Positions 53,163 to 61,722 of a stretch of DNA of 64,000 nt are shown one piece after another (the stretch's first letter is position 1; every line of letters starts with the position of its first letter). Source of the DNA: Bacteriovoracaceae bacterium UBA3083 (GTDB taxonomy: Bacteria > Bdellovibrionota > Bacteriovoracia > Bacteriovoracales > Bacteriovoracaceae); the NCBI GenBank assembly GCA_002366565.1, contig DFBJ01000009.1, positions 372,001 through 436,000 on the forward strand, given 5' to 3'. Under the pieces are notes generated by a model that was not told the origin of the DNA, made no database searches, and saw only the letters and a program-made list of their open reading frames with translations. The position numbers and the translations under genes are program-made.

Positions 53163-53194
53163 TTGACTCCGTACCATGGTACGGGGTGTATATT
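53163..53194 (+). promoter_or_regulatory. mer-like promoter/operator of the arsenic operon
   Basis: TTGACT (53163-53168) is followed by the perfect palindrome CCGTACCATGGTACGG (53169-53184) and then TATATT (53189-53194), a 20-base spacer (19 if GTATAT is used). A long spacer with a central dyad is the hallmark of MerR-activated promoters, and TTGACTCCGTAC matches the start of the classic mer operator as I remember it. The ATG at 53201 is about where transcription should begin. Confidence 0.85.
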
Positions 53195-53200
53195 GCTATT

Positions 53201-53614
53201 ATGAAAGAAAAAATCACTATAGGTAAGCTTGCTGCTGCCGCCAATGTTAATATTGAAACAATTCGCTTCTATGAGAGAAAGGGCGTTTTGAAACAGCCTA
53301 ATAAGCTTGGGCATTTTCGTTATTATCCTGAAGAATACATTACACGTATTCGTTTTATTAAGAGATCTCAAGAATTGGGATTCTCACTTAAAGAAACAGT
53401 AGATCTATTAGAGTTAAAGATTAAAGATCAGGCCAAGTGTAGTGATGTCCTAACTAAAGCAGAAGAAAAAATCTCAGAAATTGATAAAAAAATTAAAGAC
53501 TTAAAGCAAATGAGAAAATCTCTAAAGGACCTAGCAAATTGTTGTGAAGATAAGAGTATTCCTCTTAGTGATTGTCCAGTTCTAGAGTGTTTTATAAATG
53601 GAAAGGATAAGTAA
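53201..53614 (+). CDS. MerR-family regulator with mercury-type cysteine pattern
   Basis: A 137-residue MerR activator: helix-turn-helix ITIGKLAAAANVNIETIRFYERKGVL, then a long dimer helix and a metal loop. Cys80, Cys115 (with Cys114) and Cys125 reproduce nearly exactly the spacing of the three Hg ligands of MerR (82, 117, 126); Cys130 is extra. It heads an operon with arsC (stop and ATG directly adjacent), ACR3 and arsH, so its signal is presumably As(III) or a similar thiophilic ion. An in-frame GTG at 53186 lies inside the promoter and is rejected. Confidence 0.88.
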   Translation: MKEKITIGKLAAAANVNIETIRFYERKGVLKQPNKLGHFRYYPEEYITRIRFIKRSQELGFSLKETVDLLELKIKDQAKCSDVLTKAEEKISEIDKKIKDLKQMRKSLKDLANCCEDKSIPLSDCPVLECFINGKDK

Positions 53615-54037
53615 ATGAAAAAGAATATACTATTTCTTTGTACTGGTAACTCTTGTCGCTCTCAGATGGCTGAAGGCTGGGGAAGGGCGCTGAAAGGTGA
53701 AGAGTATAATTTCTACTCAGCAGGAACTAAGAAGCACGGTCTTAATCCTATGGCCATAAAAGTTATGTCTGAGGTAGGGATTGATATTAGTCACCATGAA
53801 TCGAATATTACTTCAGAGTTATCTGAAGTGAAAATGGATTACATCTTCACAGTCTGTTCAGATGCTCACGAGAATTGTCCATACTTTCCTGGAGGAAAAA
53901 CCATTCACGTAGGTTTTGATGATCCTCCAAGACTGACCAAGGAGATGGATGATGAAGAAGAAATTCTAAATGTTTATCGCCGTGTACGAGATGAGATTAA
54001 AGATTTAATAATTAAACTAGAAGAATATAAAGGATAG
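53615..54037 (+). CDS. arsC: Arsenate reductase, thioredoxin-coupled ArsC type
   Basis: A 140-residue low-molecular-weight-phosphatase-like reductase. The catalytic loop is Cys9-x5-Arg15 (CTGNSCR), and the redox pair Cys81/Cys88 lies in TVCSDAHENC, with Asp in GFDDPP as acid. It reduces arsenate to arsenite with thioredoxin. It begins directly after the merR stop codon and is four bases from the ACR3 gene. Confidence 0.95.
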   Translation: MKKNILFLCTGNSCRSQMAEGWGRALKGEEYNFYSAGTKKHGLNPMAIKVMSEVGIDISHHESNITSELSEVKMDYIFTVCSDAHENCPYFPGGKTIHVGFDDPPRLTKEMDDEEEILNVYRRVRDEIKDLIIKLEEYKG

Positions 54038-54041
54038 GAAG

Positions 54042-55052
54042 ATGGGATTTTTTGAACGTTACTTAACTCTTTGGGTTGGTATTTGTATTGTTGGAGGAAT
54101 TGCTTTAGGTAAGGCACTAGGCAGTTCAATTTCTGTGTTGAGTGATATGAATATTGCTACAGTGAACATACCAGTTGCTATCCTTGTATGGTTTATGATT
54201 TTTCCAATGATGGTTCAAATCGACTTCTCATCAGTTTTAAAGGTTGGTAAATCCCCAAAAGGTCTCTCTTTAACTCTAGTGATCAATTGGTTGATTAAAC
54301 CATTTTCTATGGCGTTCTTTGCATGGATTTTCTTTGATAAAGTTTATAGTGCATTTATTACCCCTGAACTTGCTCAGGAGTATATTGCTGGAGCAATTCT
54401 TCTTGGAGCTGCCCCTTGTACTGCAATGGTCTTTGTCTGGTCTTATCTAACTAAAGGAGACCCTGAATATACTTTAGTTCAAGTCGCTATTAATGATCTT
54501 ATTTTACTCGTTGCTTTTGTACCTATTGTTAAATTTCTTCTTGGAATTACTTCTATTACAATTCCGTATGATACTCTTATTTCTTCTGTTGTTATCTTTG
54601 TTGTACTACCTTTAGTCTCTGGTTATGTTGTTAATAAGGTGTTAATTAAGGCCAAAGGAGAGAAGTGGTTTACGGAAATATTTATGGCGCGACTAAAGCC
54701 ACTTTCTATCGTTGCTCTTCTTAGTACTCTCGTTCTACTATTTGCATTTCAGGGTGAGAAAATTTTAGCAAATCCATTTCACATTTTTCTTATTGCAATT
54801 CCTCTAGCTATTCAGACTTATTTTATTTTCTTTTTAGCATGGGGTATTGGTAAAAAGATGAATCTTTCTCATTGCGTACTAAGTCCAGGCTCAATGATTG
54901 GGGCTAGTAATTTTTTTGAACTTGCAGTAGCCGTTGCGATCTCTTTATTTGGGTTAAACTCTGGGGCAGCGCTTGCTACAGTTGTAGGGGTGTTAATAGA
55001 AGTGCCTATTATGCTTAGTCTTGTTAAACTAGCAAATAAATGGAGATATTAA
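54042..55052 (+). CDS. acr3: ACR3-type arsenite efflux transporter
   Basis: A 336-residue membrane protein with ten helices. The motif GAAPCTAMVFVWSYLTKGDP carries the conserved Cys of ACR3 carriers, and the late segment SPGSMIGASNFFELAVAVAI is typical. It exports arsenite produced by ArsC. GGAAG precedes the ATG. Its stop overlaps the arsH start by one base. Confidence 0.95.
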   Translation: MGFFERYLTLWVGICIVGGIALGKALGSSISVLSDMNIATVNIPVAILVWFMIFPMMVQIDFSSVLKVGKSPKGLSLTLVINWLIKPFSMAFFAWIFFDKVYSAFITPELAQEYIAGAILLGAAPCTAMVFVWSYLTKGDPEYTLVQVAINDLILLVAFVPIVKFLLGITSITIPYDTLISSVVIFVVLPLVSGYVVNKVLIKAKGEKWFTEIFMARLKPLSIVALLSTLVLLFAFQGEKILANPFHIFLIAIPLAIQTYFIFFLAWGIGKKMNLSHCVLSPGSMIGASNFFELAVAVAISLFGLNSGAALATVVGVLIEVPIMLSLVKLANKWRY

Positions 55053-55750
55053 TGAATTACTTATCTAGTCAAAAATTTGATCTAATCCCTAAGGGGTTGG
55101 AAGTTAGTTCTCATAAACCTAAAGTCCTAGTCCTATATGGTTCTTTAAGAGATAGATCTTTTTCAAGATTGTTAGCTGAAGAAGCTGGAAAAATTCTTGA
55201 GTATATGGGAGCAGAGGTTAAGTTTTTTAATCCTCATGGACTTCCACTCTTTGATAATGGAAAGTCTGAGGATCACCCTAAGGTGAAAGAGCTCAGAGAT
55301 CTTAGCTTATGGTCTGAAGCCCAGGTTTGGTCATCTCCAGAGTTACATGGAAATATTTCTGGAATCATGAAAATGCAAATTGATTGGATCCCTCTAACTA
55401 TTGGATCTGTTCGTCCAACTCAAGGTAAAACTCTTGCTGTTATGCAAGTGAGTGGTGGATCGCAGAGTTTCAACGCTGTCAATTCATTACGAATTTTGGG
55501 ACGTTGGATGAGAATGATTACCATTCCAAATCAATCTTCCGTTGCTAAGGCCTATACCGAGTTTAATGAGGATGGAACTATGAAAGACTCTGCCTTTAGA
55601 GAGAGAGTAGTGGATGTAATGGAAGAGCTCATGAGGTTTACATACCTGACACGAGATAATAGTAAGTTTCTAGTTGATAGATATAGTGAAAGGCTAAGTG
55701 AGGAGAATAAGGCATTCTCTGAAATGAGCAAGAATGACTCTAAGTCCTAG
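55052..55750 (+). CDS. arsH: ArsH NADPH-dependent flavin oxidoreductase
   Basis: A 232-residue flavodoxin-fold protein matching ArsH: VLVLYGSLRDRSFSRLLAEEA binds FMN phosphate, followed by SSPELHGNISGIMKMQIDW and PTQGKTLAVMQVSGGSQSFNAVN. ArsH confers resistance to organoarsenicals by oxidising trivalent forms. The ATG at 55052 lies five bases after GGAGA and overlaps the transporter's stop; an in-frame ATG at 55040 is an alternative. Confidence 0.95.
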   Translation: MNYLSSQKFDLIPKGLEVSSHKPKVLVLYGSLRDRSFSRLLAEEAGKILEYMGAEVKFFNPHGLPLFDNGKSEDHPKVKELRDLSLWSEAQVWSSPELHGNISGIMKMQIDWIPLTIGSVRPTQGKTLAVMQVSGGSQSFNAVNSLRILGRWMRMITIPNQSSVAKAYTEFNEDGTMKDSAFRERVVDVMEELMRFTYLTRDNSKFLVDRYSERLSEENKAFSEMSKNDSKS

Positions 55751-55807
55751 TCTGTAGACTGTGCTATGATGACAAAAGTGAATAATTAATATGAAGGCAT
55801 AGATTGA

Positions 55808-56110
55808 ATGTATACGAATTCGAGAAGATATAGAAAGAATGATTGGTGGGATCTGGTAACTGTTATTGAGCAGGAGTTAGATAAGAGTAAGAGCTATGAG
55901 ACCTACTTCTATATTGTTGATGAGTTGAAATGGCGAATCGTTGATTCTGTATCTGAAGGCGCAAACTATAAAATAAGAAATAAAGCAAAAGAGATTCAAA
56001 ATAGTTTTTATGAAAATTGTTCTGATTTAGAAAGTCTGTCAGAGATTCAAAAAAATGATATTGATGCAATATTTGATCTTATTTTAACCTCTAAGAGTGA
56101 GAGCTTTTAA
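55808..56110 (+). CDS. Small acidic helical protein of unknown function
   Basis: A 100-residue soluble protein with aromatic N-terminus (NDWWDLV) and acidic helices. No family recognised. It is three bases before the LETM1-like gene, so the two probably act together. Confidence 0.55.
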   Translation: MYTNSRRYRKNDWWDLVTVIEQELDKSKSYETYFYIVDELKWRIVDSVSEGANYKIRNKAKEIQNSFYENCSDLESLSEIQKNDIDAIFDLILTSKSESF

Positions 56111-56112
56111 TT

Positions 56113-56475
56113 ATGTTTCGTTTGAAATGTTTAGAAAACTTTTACTTAAATTTATTATTATTCTTTGCTTCAAAGAAGAAGGGAATGTTGACGCGCATTC
56201 GTAGATCACTTCTCCTTTTAAAAGAAGGTCTAGCTAGAGAGAGTATAGAAACAAAAGAAATGTTTACTATCTATAGACGATACTCTCGTGGCATCGCTAC
56301 AAAAGAAGAAATGAAAATTGCCAATAATCAGTTTAGAGAAATTGTAACAAGCCTAGGGCTTGGTGTACTGCTTGTCCTACCGTTTGCTCCTCTAACTCTT
56401 CCAATTATTGTTAAATTAGGAAAAAGATTTGGCATAAATATCATCCCATCTGGCTTTCGAAATGATGATGAGTAG
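56113..56475 (+). CDS. LETM1-like membrane protein, short
   Basis: A 120-residue protein. The second half, FREIVTSLGLGVLLVLPFAPLTLPIIVKLGKRFGINIIPSGF, is one membrane helix followed by the LPS-F-like tail found in LETM1-domain proteins (eukaryotic versions act in mitochondrial ion homeostasis). It lacks the long ribosome-binding part of eukaryotic LETM1. Coupled to the preceding small gene. Function unknown in bacteria. Confidence 0.65.
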   Translation: MFRLKCLENFYLNLLLFFASKKKGMLTRIRRSLLLLKEGLARESIETKEMFTIYRRYSRGIATKEEMKIANNQFREIVTSLGLGVLLVLPFAPLTLPIIVKLGKRFGINIIPSGFRNDDE

Positions 56476-56578
56476 TGTCATTATCCTCTTGTAATTAATA
56501 CATAAAAACTATTTTAAAATTCAATAATTGCTTCTCCGACGGTAGTAATAGAAAACCTATATTCTTTGGGAGAGGAAA

Positions 56579-57040
56579 ATGAAACTATCTATTGTATCTA
56601 CACTCATTCTTTTATCGTTAAGCGTTAATGCATCTTATAACTGCTCAGTAGCTCCAAGCTTTGTTGAAACATCTAATACATATGATGATTTAAATGAAAG
56701 TGCTGTTGAGGTTCTTTTTTCTGGATGGAGTGCTCCTGTGAATACAGAAGTTATCGAGGCATATGAAGGTTATTCTATGAATGAAGAAGCTCCTTGTATG
56801 AGTTTAAGAAATACATATTTAAAAGATAAAAATACTGGAAAGCAGTATTTAATGGTAACTACGCATGATGATTATTGTGATGGTGGAAATGTATACGGAT
56901 ATATCTTTGACGTAGAAGCTTCTAAAAACTTTAAAGGTGCTATCGTTGCTGAAGTAAACGATGGTGATTTAAGTTGTGTTGATTCAGAGAAGTATAATCG
57001 TTTAACAAAGTATTTATCAAAATTTGGTTGGTTGAACTAA
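56579..57040 (+). CDS. Exported protein of unknown function with four Cys
   Basis: A 153-residue protein with signal peptide (MKLSIVSTLILLSLSVNA). The mature protein is acidic, has four Cys (NCSVAP, APCMSL, DYCDGG, LSCVDS) likely in two disulfides, and is beta-rich. No family recognised. GGGAGAGG precedes the ATG. Its stop overlaps that of the convergent gene (CTAA at 57037-57040). Confidence 0.6.
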   Translation: MKLSIVSTLILLSLSVNASYNCSVAPSFVETSNTYDDLNESAVEVLFSGWSAPVNTEVIEAYEGYSMNEEAPCMSLRNTYLKDKNTGKQYLMVTTHDDYCDGGNVYGYIFDVEASKNFKGAIVAEVNDGDLSCVDSEKYNRLTKYLSKFGWLN

Positions 57041-57945
57041 ACCTTTAAGTGCCAAGGCTCAAAGCGAACACCTAGTGTGTTGCTTTGAGTATATCTAATA
57101 TTGATATATCCAAGATCAACTAATCTCTTAAATTCATCAGTCTCAGCAAAATCTTGATCAAAGTTTTTCATACCCATATTTTTCTTACCAACATCAAAGT
57201 CACCTAGGTAATGAAATGAATAACCCGGAGGCGCTAAAGACCTTGAGGCCTTTGATAGATTACCTTTCGTTTCTAAAGCCTTTTCTAAGAATAGGTGAAA
57301 CTGCTTTGCAATACCTCTAATTCCTGAAGTTAGAATTAAGCTATCTCCGACATCATTTTTTACTTTTTGAAATAACTTTAAAGACTGATCTTTCTTTAAA
57401 AAGTGACCAGAGTAGGGAACTTTGGATACTTCTCTACGGGAAATAGATTCAGTTAACTTATGAGAAGTCTTATCACCTTTAAAACCATACTTATGAGCAT
57501 CAAAGTAGAAGAGCTCTTCCATAAAAACTTTTTCAGCAGGAGTTATAGGCTCACAGTTAGGTGCAACATCTGTAAAAAGAAAAAAGTTATCTACACTTAG
57601 GAGATTGAAGTTTCCATGGCCTACATACCTTTGAACTTTTCTAAATTTAACTACAAGCTTTTGAACAAATAGATACTTCTCTTTAGAAAGAAAGATGTCA
57701 TCTGTGAAGTCTTGCGAAAAGTACTTACTCTTAATTCTCTCATCCTTCATAAGACCTTTCACGATCTCTTCATCTGGTTGAGTAGGAGTTATTATCGTAC
57801 TTGTTGTTTTTGATTTTTTTGCAAATGGATCAATACAGGACTTGCAGCCAGCATCATGAAAATGCTTGTGCAAAATTGAGCAACCACTTAAGCCACCTGT
57901 TGCAGCTAAGAGAGTTGAGTATTTTAAGAAGTCCCTTCTTTTCAA
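57037..57945 (-). CDS. Tat-exported VanY/M15-like carboxypeptidase lipoprotein
   Basis: A 302-residue protein with a Tat signal (KRRDFLK) and a lipobox LSGC at Cys22. The C-terminal part has the M15/VanY pattern: LTSGIRGIAKQFHLF, SFHYLGDFDVG (zinc His and Asp) and FEPWH (second zinc His). D-alanyl-D-alanine or L,D-type carboxypeptidase action on peptidoglycan is the family role. The region of residues 50-190 is unrecognised. A GCGCTA/TAGCGC hairpin sits 24 bases upstream. Confidence 0.85.
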   Translation of the reverse strand: MKRRDFLKYSTLLAATGGLSGCSILHKHFHDAGCKSCIDPFAKKSKTTSTIITPTQPDEEIVKGLMKDERIKSKYFSQDFTDDIFLSKEKYLFVQKLVVKFRKVQRYVGHGNFNLLSVDNFFLFTDVAPNCEPITPAEKVFMEELFYFDAHKYGFKGDKTSHKLTESISRREVSKVPYSGHFLKKDQSLKLFQKVKNDVGDSLILTSGIRGIAKQFHLFLEKALETKGNLSKASRSLAPPGYSFHYLGDFDVGKKNMGMKNFDQDFAETDEFKRLVDLGYINIRYTQSNTLGVRFEPWHLKV

Positions 57946-57968
57946 GAAATGTATCCTGGTCGTGTAAA

Positions 57969-57985
57969 GCGCTACTTTATAGCGC
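57969..57985 (-). other. Short GC hairpin in the VanY leader
   Basis: GCGCTA and TAGCGC with a five-base loop, 24 bases before the start of the Tat lipoprotein gene. A leader hairpin or operator; function unknown. Confidence 0.4.
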
Positions 57986-58078
57986 GTATCTTTAGATTTT
58001 ACACTTTATATAATTATTTAGGCAAGTAGGGATGATACTACAGGGTAATTAACCAAGTAAATAAGTTACCTTTATTTA

Positions 58079-58426
58079 TTAGGCTTTCTTAACCACAGAA
58101 CACTTTAAGTACATAGATCCGTGACCATCAATTTTACATGAAATATCATGATCATTTACAGGTTCATCAAGAAGTCTAATATTCTTAACTTTAGTTCCAG
58201 ACTTAATTGTAGTTTTACCGGCCTTAAGATCTCTAATTACAGAAACAGTATCACCATTCTCTAGTTGAACACCATTTGAATCTAAGAATTTAGGGGCTTC
58301 AGTACTTTCTTCTACTTCTGCGCTAAGGGTCCACTCGTGAAAACACTCTGGGCAAACCCATAGAGTTCCATCGTTATAACCATAAGGCGAATTACATTTT
58401 GGGCATTTTTGTGAGTCATTTTCCAT
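58079..58426 (-). CDS. yjdM: YjdM/PhnA-family zinc-ribbon protein
   Basis: A 115-residue protein closely following YjdM (formerly PhnA): N-terminal zinc ribbon CPKCN..CPECFHEW, then DSNGVQLENGDTVSVIRDLK, GTKVKNIRL and CKIDGHGSMYLK. The family was named for phosphonate use but its function is unsettled. The start at 58426 is chosen by family length (begins MENDSQKCPKC); upstream in-frame ATGs at 58465 and 58480 would add a non-family extension. Confidence 0.88.
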   Translation of the reverse strand: MENDSQKCPKCNSPYGYNDGTLWVCPECFHEWTLSAEVEESTEAPKFLDSNGVQLENGDTVSVIRDLKAGKTTIKSGTKVKNIRLLDEPVNDHDISCKIDGHGSMYLKCSVVKKA

Positions 58427-58624
58427 AGAGGGAATTCTAAATCTGGGGTAACTGATTGTAAACATGATAATTAATAGCATTTTTGTTTGATTAAAATAAC
58501 TACAACTGTCAGCTTTTTAGGCTATAGATTACGACTATCTTACTGAAATTATGAATAAATTGTGGTCTTCAAATTGCAAATTAAACTTATGTATTCATTT
58601 TAAATCTGTCATATAGGAGCATTT

Positions 58625-59113
58625 GTGAAGTTCTCTTTTTTAATTATTTTATTATCTCTTTCTCTTCCTTCTCTCAGTGCGAATATTGAGGGACTTGATC
58701 CTAGTGAAAAGGTCGATGCAACCAAGTGTTTAATGAGGCTTCATAAAGTAAGTTTTGATCAAATAAATAAGGTTCCAAATGATATATTTGAGACTTACCA
58801 TAACCCTAATATTGAAAGAATTTTAATGCATAATTTTATTCATGAACTAGTTTTTCAAGATTCAAAAATTGAGAACTCTGCAATTATTAGTGGAAGCTTA
58901 TTAGTTAATGGTAAAAAACTTAGCTTGAAAAATACAGTAGTTGCTAACGCTACTCTTGCGGGAGACATCTCTAATGTGGACTTTACTGGATCATGTTTAA
59001 TAAATGTAAGCCTTCCGACTAAGACGAGTTGGTTAGAGTATTTTAAAATTAGAAGGGCTGTGGACTATTCTTCGAATATTGAATTTAATGATAATATCTA
59101 TAAGTACTATTAA
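58625..59113 (+). CDS. Exported protein of unknown function
   Basis: A 162-residue protein with signal peptide (FSFLIILLSLSLPSLSA). The mature half has beta repeats (IISGSLLVNGKKLSLKNTVVANATLAGDISNVDFTGSCLI) reminiscent of a short solenoid, and two Cys. The GTG start at 58625 is supported by AGGAG six bases upstream. No family recognised. Confidence 0.6.
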   Translation: MKFSFLIILLSLSLPSLSANIEGLDPSEKVDATKCLMRLHKVSFDQINKVPNDIFETYHNPNIERILMHNFIHELVFQDSKIENSAIISGSLLVNGKKLSLKNTVVANATLAGDISNVDFTGSCLINVSLPTKTSWLEYFKIRRAVDYSSNIEFNDNIYKYY

Positions 59114-59138
59114 CATAAGTATCTAAAATTACAGAGTA

Positions 59139-59159
59139 CCTCTTGAGTTCATCAAGAGG
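59139..59159 (+). terminator. Hairpin after the exported protein gene
   Basis: CCTCTTGA pairs with TCAAGAGG over five bases, 25 bases after the stop; no strong T-run. Confidence 0.55.
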
Positions 59160-59247
59160 GAATCATTAAAATCTTCTTTAGTTATAATTAATCTATAAAC
59201 CTCTTTCTCAATAAATTTATATGTATATAATGATATGTGGAGAGTTT

Positions 59248-61521
59248 ATGAATCAAGAGATAGAAAAGAATACTTATGGAGTAAGGAAGTTGAGAAATAT
59301 ACACTGGGTGGTATTATTTCTATCTTCTCTTTTAACAATATTTGCTTGGTACTTTACAAAAGTACAAGTCGATGAAAAGAACTATCTACAGTTTACTAAA
59401 GAATCAAATCATGTCGTAGAATTACTCTCTGAAAGAATGAAAAAATACGAAGATATCCTATGGAGTGGCGTATCTGCTATTCAGTCTCATGGCGGAGAAG
59501 TTTCAAATAAAGAATGGGCTGACTTTTCAAAGCATTTAAATCTAATAGAAAAATATCCAGGGATAAATGGTATCGGTATTATTCTTAGTCTTGATAAGTC
59601 TGGTACTAAAGATCTCATCAAGAGACAAAAGAGAACATACCCAGAGTATAGAATTTATCCAACTCATAATAAGGATGAATTTTGGCCGATTACAAATATT
59701 GAGCCTGTATCTACCAATAGAAAAGCATTGGGCCTTGATATGGCCCATGAACATAATAGGCTGTCAGCTGCAAGAGGAACAAGAGACTCTGGTAAGGCCG
59801 GTATAACTGGACCAATTCTTCTTGTACAAGACTCCGAACAAACTCCTGGCTTCTTACTCTTTGTTCCATATTATTCAGGAGATCATTCTAGTTTAGAGAA
59901 TAGAAGAAAGAATTTCATCGGGCATGTTTATGCACCATTTATTATGAAAGAGCTGATGAAAGGGACTTTAGAGAGAAGTAAAAGAAACGTTGGAGTCAGT
60001 ATTCTTGATGGAGAAACAGTTCTATATAGTGAACATGATGAAGCTGAGATAGACTTTGATCCAAGCCCATTATTTCAAAAAAAATATAAGATAGATTTAT
60101 ATGGAAGAGAGTGGTCAATAGATGTAAAGAGTGCAAAGAGTTTTAATAAATCAATAAGTCAGGCTCAACCATTACTAATTCTATTCTTTGGTGTCTTAAT
60201 CAATGTATTACTACTTTTAATTTTTGTTTTTCTATCGAGGTCAAATAAAAGAGCGATTGCATTGGCGCAAAAAGCAGCCAGGAAGTATGAAGAAAAAAAC
60301 TTAGAGTTAGTTGAGATTAATGAGAAAATGAAGGAAGAAGTAGAGATTCGTAAAGAAGCTGAGAAGTCTGCTGATGAAGCGAGTAGAGCAAAGAGTTTAT
60401 TTCTTGCAAATATGAGTCATGAAATACGAACACCAATGAATGGTATTATTTCTTGTTCCAATTTACTTATTGATAACTGTAAGAATGAAGAAGATCTTAA
60501 ATTATTAGAGACAATCAGCAGTTGTGGAGTATCTTTACTGCGACTTATTAATGACATTTTAGATTTTTCAAAACTCGAAGTTGGAAAAGTCGAACTAGAG
60601 GTTTACCCATTTAATCTTCAATATGCTATTCGAAATGTTGTTAATCTTTTTAGTGTTAATGCTATTGAAGTAGGCAAGAATGTTAACTTAAAAATTGAAG
60701 ATGATGTGCCGCTTTTTGTAAATGGCGATAGAGAAAAAATTAAACAACTATTAAGTAATTTGATTTCGAATGCAATTAAGTTTTCAAAATCAAATGTATA
60801 TATTCATGTTTCACGAGTAAATACTGACAATAGTCGAAGTATGATTAAATTTTCAATTAAAGATGATGGAATAGGAATTCCTGAAGAGGGGATAAAGAAA
60901 TTATTTAGATCATTTTCTCAGGTTGATGGATCTACAACAAGAAAGTACGGTGGAACAGGACTTGGTTTAACTATCTGTAAAGGATTAGCTGAAATCATGA
61001 ATGGCGAAATCATTGTCGACAGTATTGTAGGGAAGGGATCAGACTTTATATTCGTCGTGGAATTGAAAGAGGTTGAAGAGATAAAAGTTGTTGCTAAGGA
61101 CGCTGGTGGAAAATTAGATTTTGATAGTGCTAGAGAGATTATTCCTAAAAAAGTAACTGATCTTAAGATTCTTATTGTTGAAGATAATCTAGTTAATCAA
61201 ATGGTTTTAAAAAAGTTTTTAACTAAACTTGGATTGAAGTGTGATGTGGTAGGTAACGGACAGCTTTGTTTAGACTTTTTAGAGAGTCATCAAGTTGATC
61301 TAATCTTTATGGATAAGCACATGCCTATACTTGATGGAGTTGAAGCTACAAAAGAAATAGTTAGAAAGTATGGAGATAAGAAACCAGTAATTGTTGCATT
61401 AACAGCAAGTGCTATGAAAGAAGATAGAGACCTTTGCCTAAAAGTGGGAATGGATTACTTTCTTACAAAACCAATTGAACTTGATAAGCTTGTTGGTGTA
61501 ATCGAGAATTGTATTCATTAG
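59248..61521 (+). CDS. CHASE-domain hybrid histidine kinase
   Basis: A 757-residue sensor. Membrane helices at about 19-36 and 309-330 enclose a CHASE domain (GINGIGIILSLDKSG, RTYPEYRIYP). A coiled coil leads to the HisKA domain with phospho-His391 (MSHEIRTPMNG), the HATPase (N box ISNAIKFS, GGTGLGLTICKG) and a C-terminal receiver with Asp689 (FMDKHMP) and Lys741 (FLTKP). The phosphorelay must use an external Hpt protein. The ATG at 59248 follows GGAGAG; an upstream in-frame ATG at 59221 is less likely. Confidence 0.92.
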   Translation: MNQEIEKNTYGVRKLRNIHWVVLFLSSLLTIFAWYFTKVQVDEKNYLQFTKESNHVVELLSERMKKYEDILWSGVSAIQSHGGEVSNKEWADFSKHLNLIEKYPGINGIGIILSLDKSGTKDLIKRQKRTYPEYRIYPTHNKDEFWPITNIEPVSTNRKALGLDMAHEHNRLSAARGTRDSGKAGITGPILLVQDSEQTPGFLLFVPYYSGDHSSLENRRKNFIGHVYAPFIMKELMKGTLERSKRNVGVSILDGETVLYSEHDEAEIDFDPSPLFQKKYKIDLYGREWSIDVKSAKSFNKSISQAQPLLILFFGVLINVLLLLIFVFLSRSNKRAIALAQKAARKYEEKNLELVEINEKMKEEVEIRKEAEKSADEASRAKSLFLANMSHEIRTPMNGIISCSNLLIDNCKNEEDLKLLETISSCGVSLLRLINDILDFSKLEVGKVELEVYPFNLQYAIRNVVNLFSVNAIEVGKNVNLKIEDDVPLFVNGDREKIKQLLSNLISNAIKFSKSNVYIHVSRVNTDNSRSMIKFSIKDDGIGIPEEGIKKLFRSFSQVDGSTTRKYGGTGLGLTICKGLAEIMNGEIIVDSIVGKGSDFIFVVELKEVEEIKVVAKDAGGKLDFDSAREIIPKKVTDLKILIVEDNLVNQMVLKKFLTKLGLKCDVVGNGQLCLDFLESHQVDLIFMDKHMPILDGVEATKEIVRKYGDKKPVIVALTASAMKEDRDLCLKVGMDYFLTKPIELDKLVGVIENCIH

Positions 61522-61722
61522 AGCCTTATCAAGAGGCATTGTTTACTTTCTTTGTTGTACAGAGTAGAGCACTTTTTGTAGAGCAATATCTTCCTTAAGT
61601 TTATCTTAGTTTTTAAGTATTATAATCTCTAATTCCAATGGCTTAAAAATAGAAGCTTATCTAACACATAATTTTCTTTAAAGTATTAGGATAAATACTT
61701 AATATCCTTTACTATTATACAA

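Noticed and set aside
53201..55750. Mercury resistance operon
   Set aside because: The regulator and promoter look mer-like, but no merA, merT or merP is present and the three following genes are arsenic genes.
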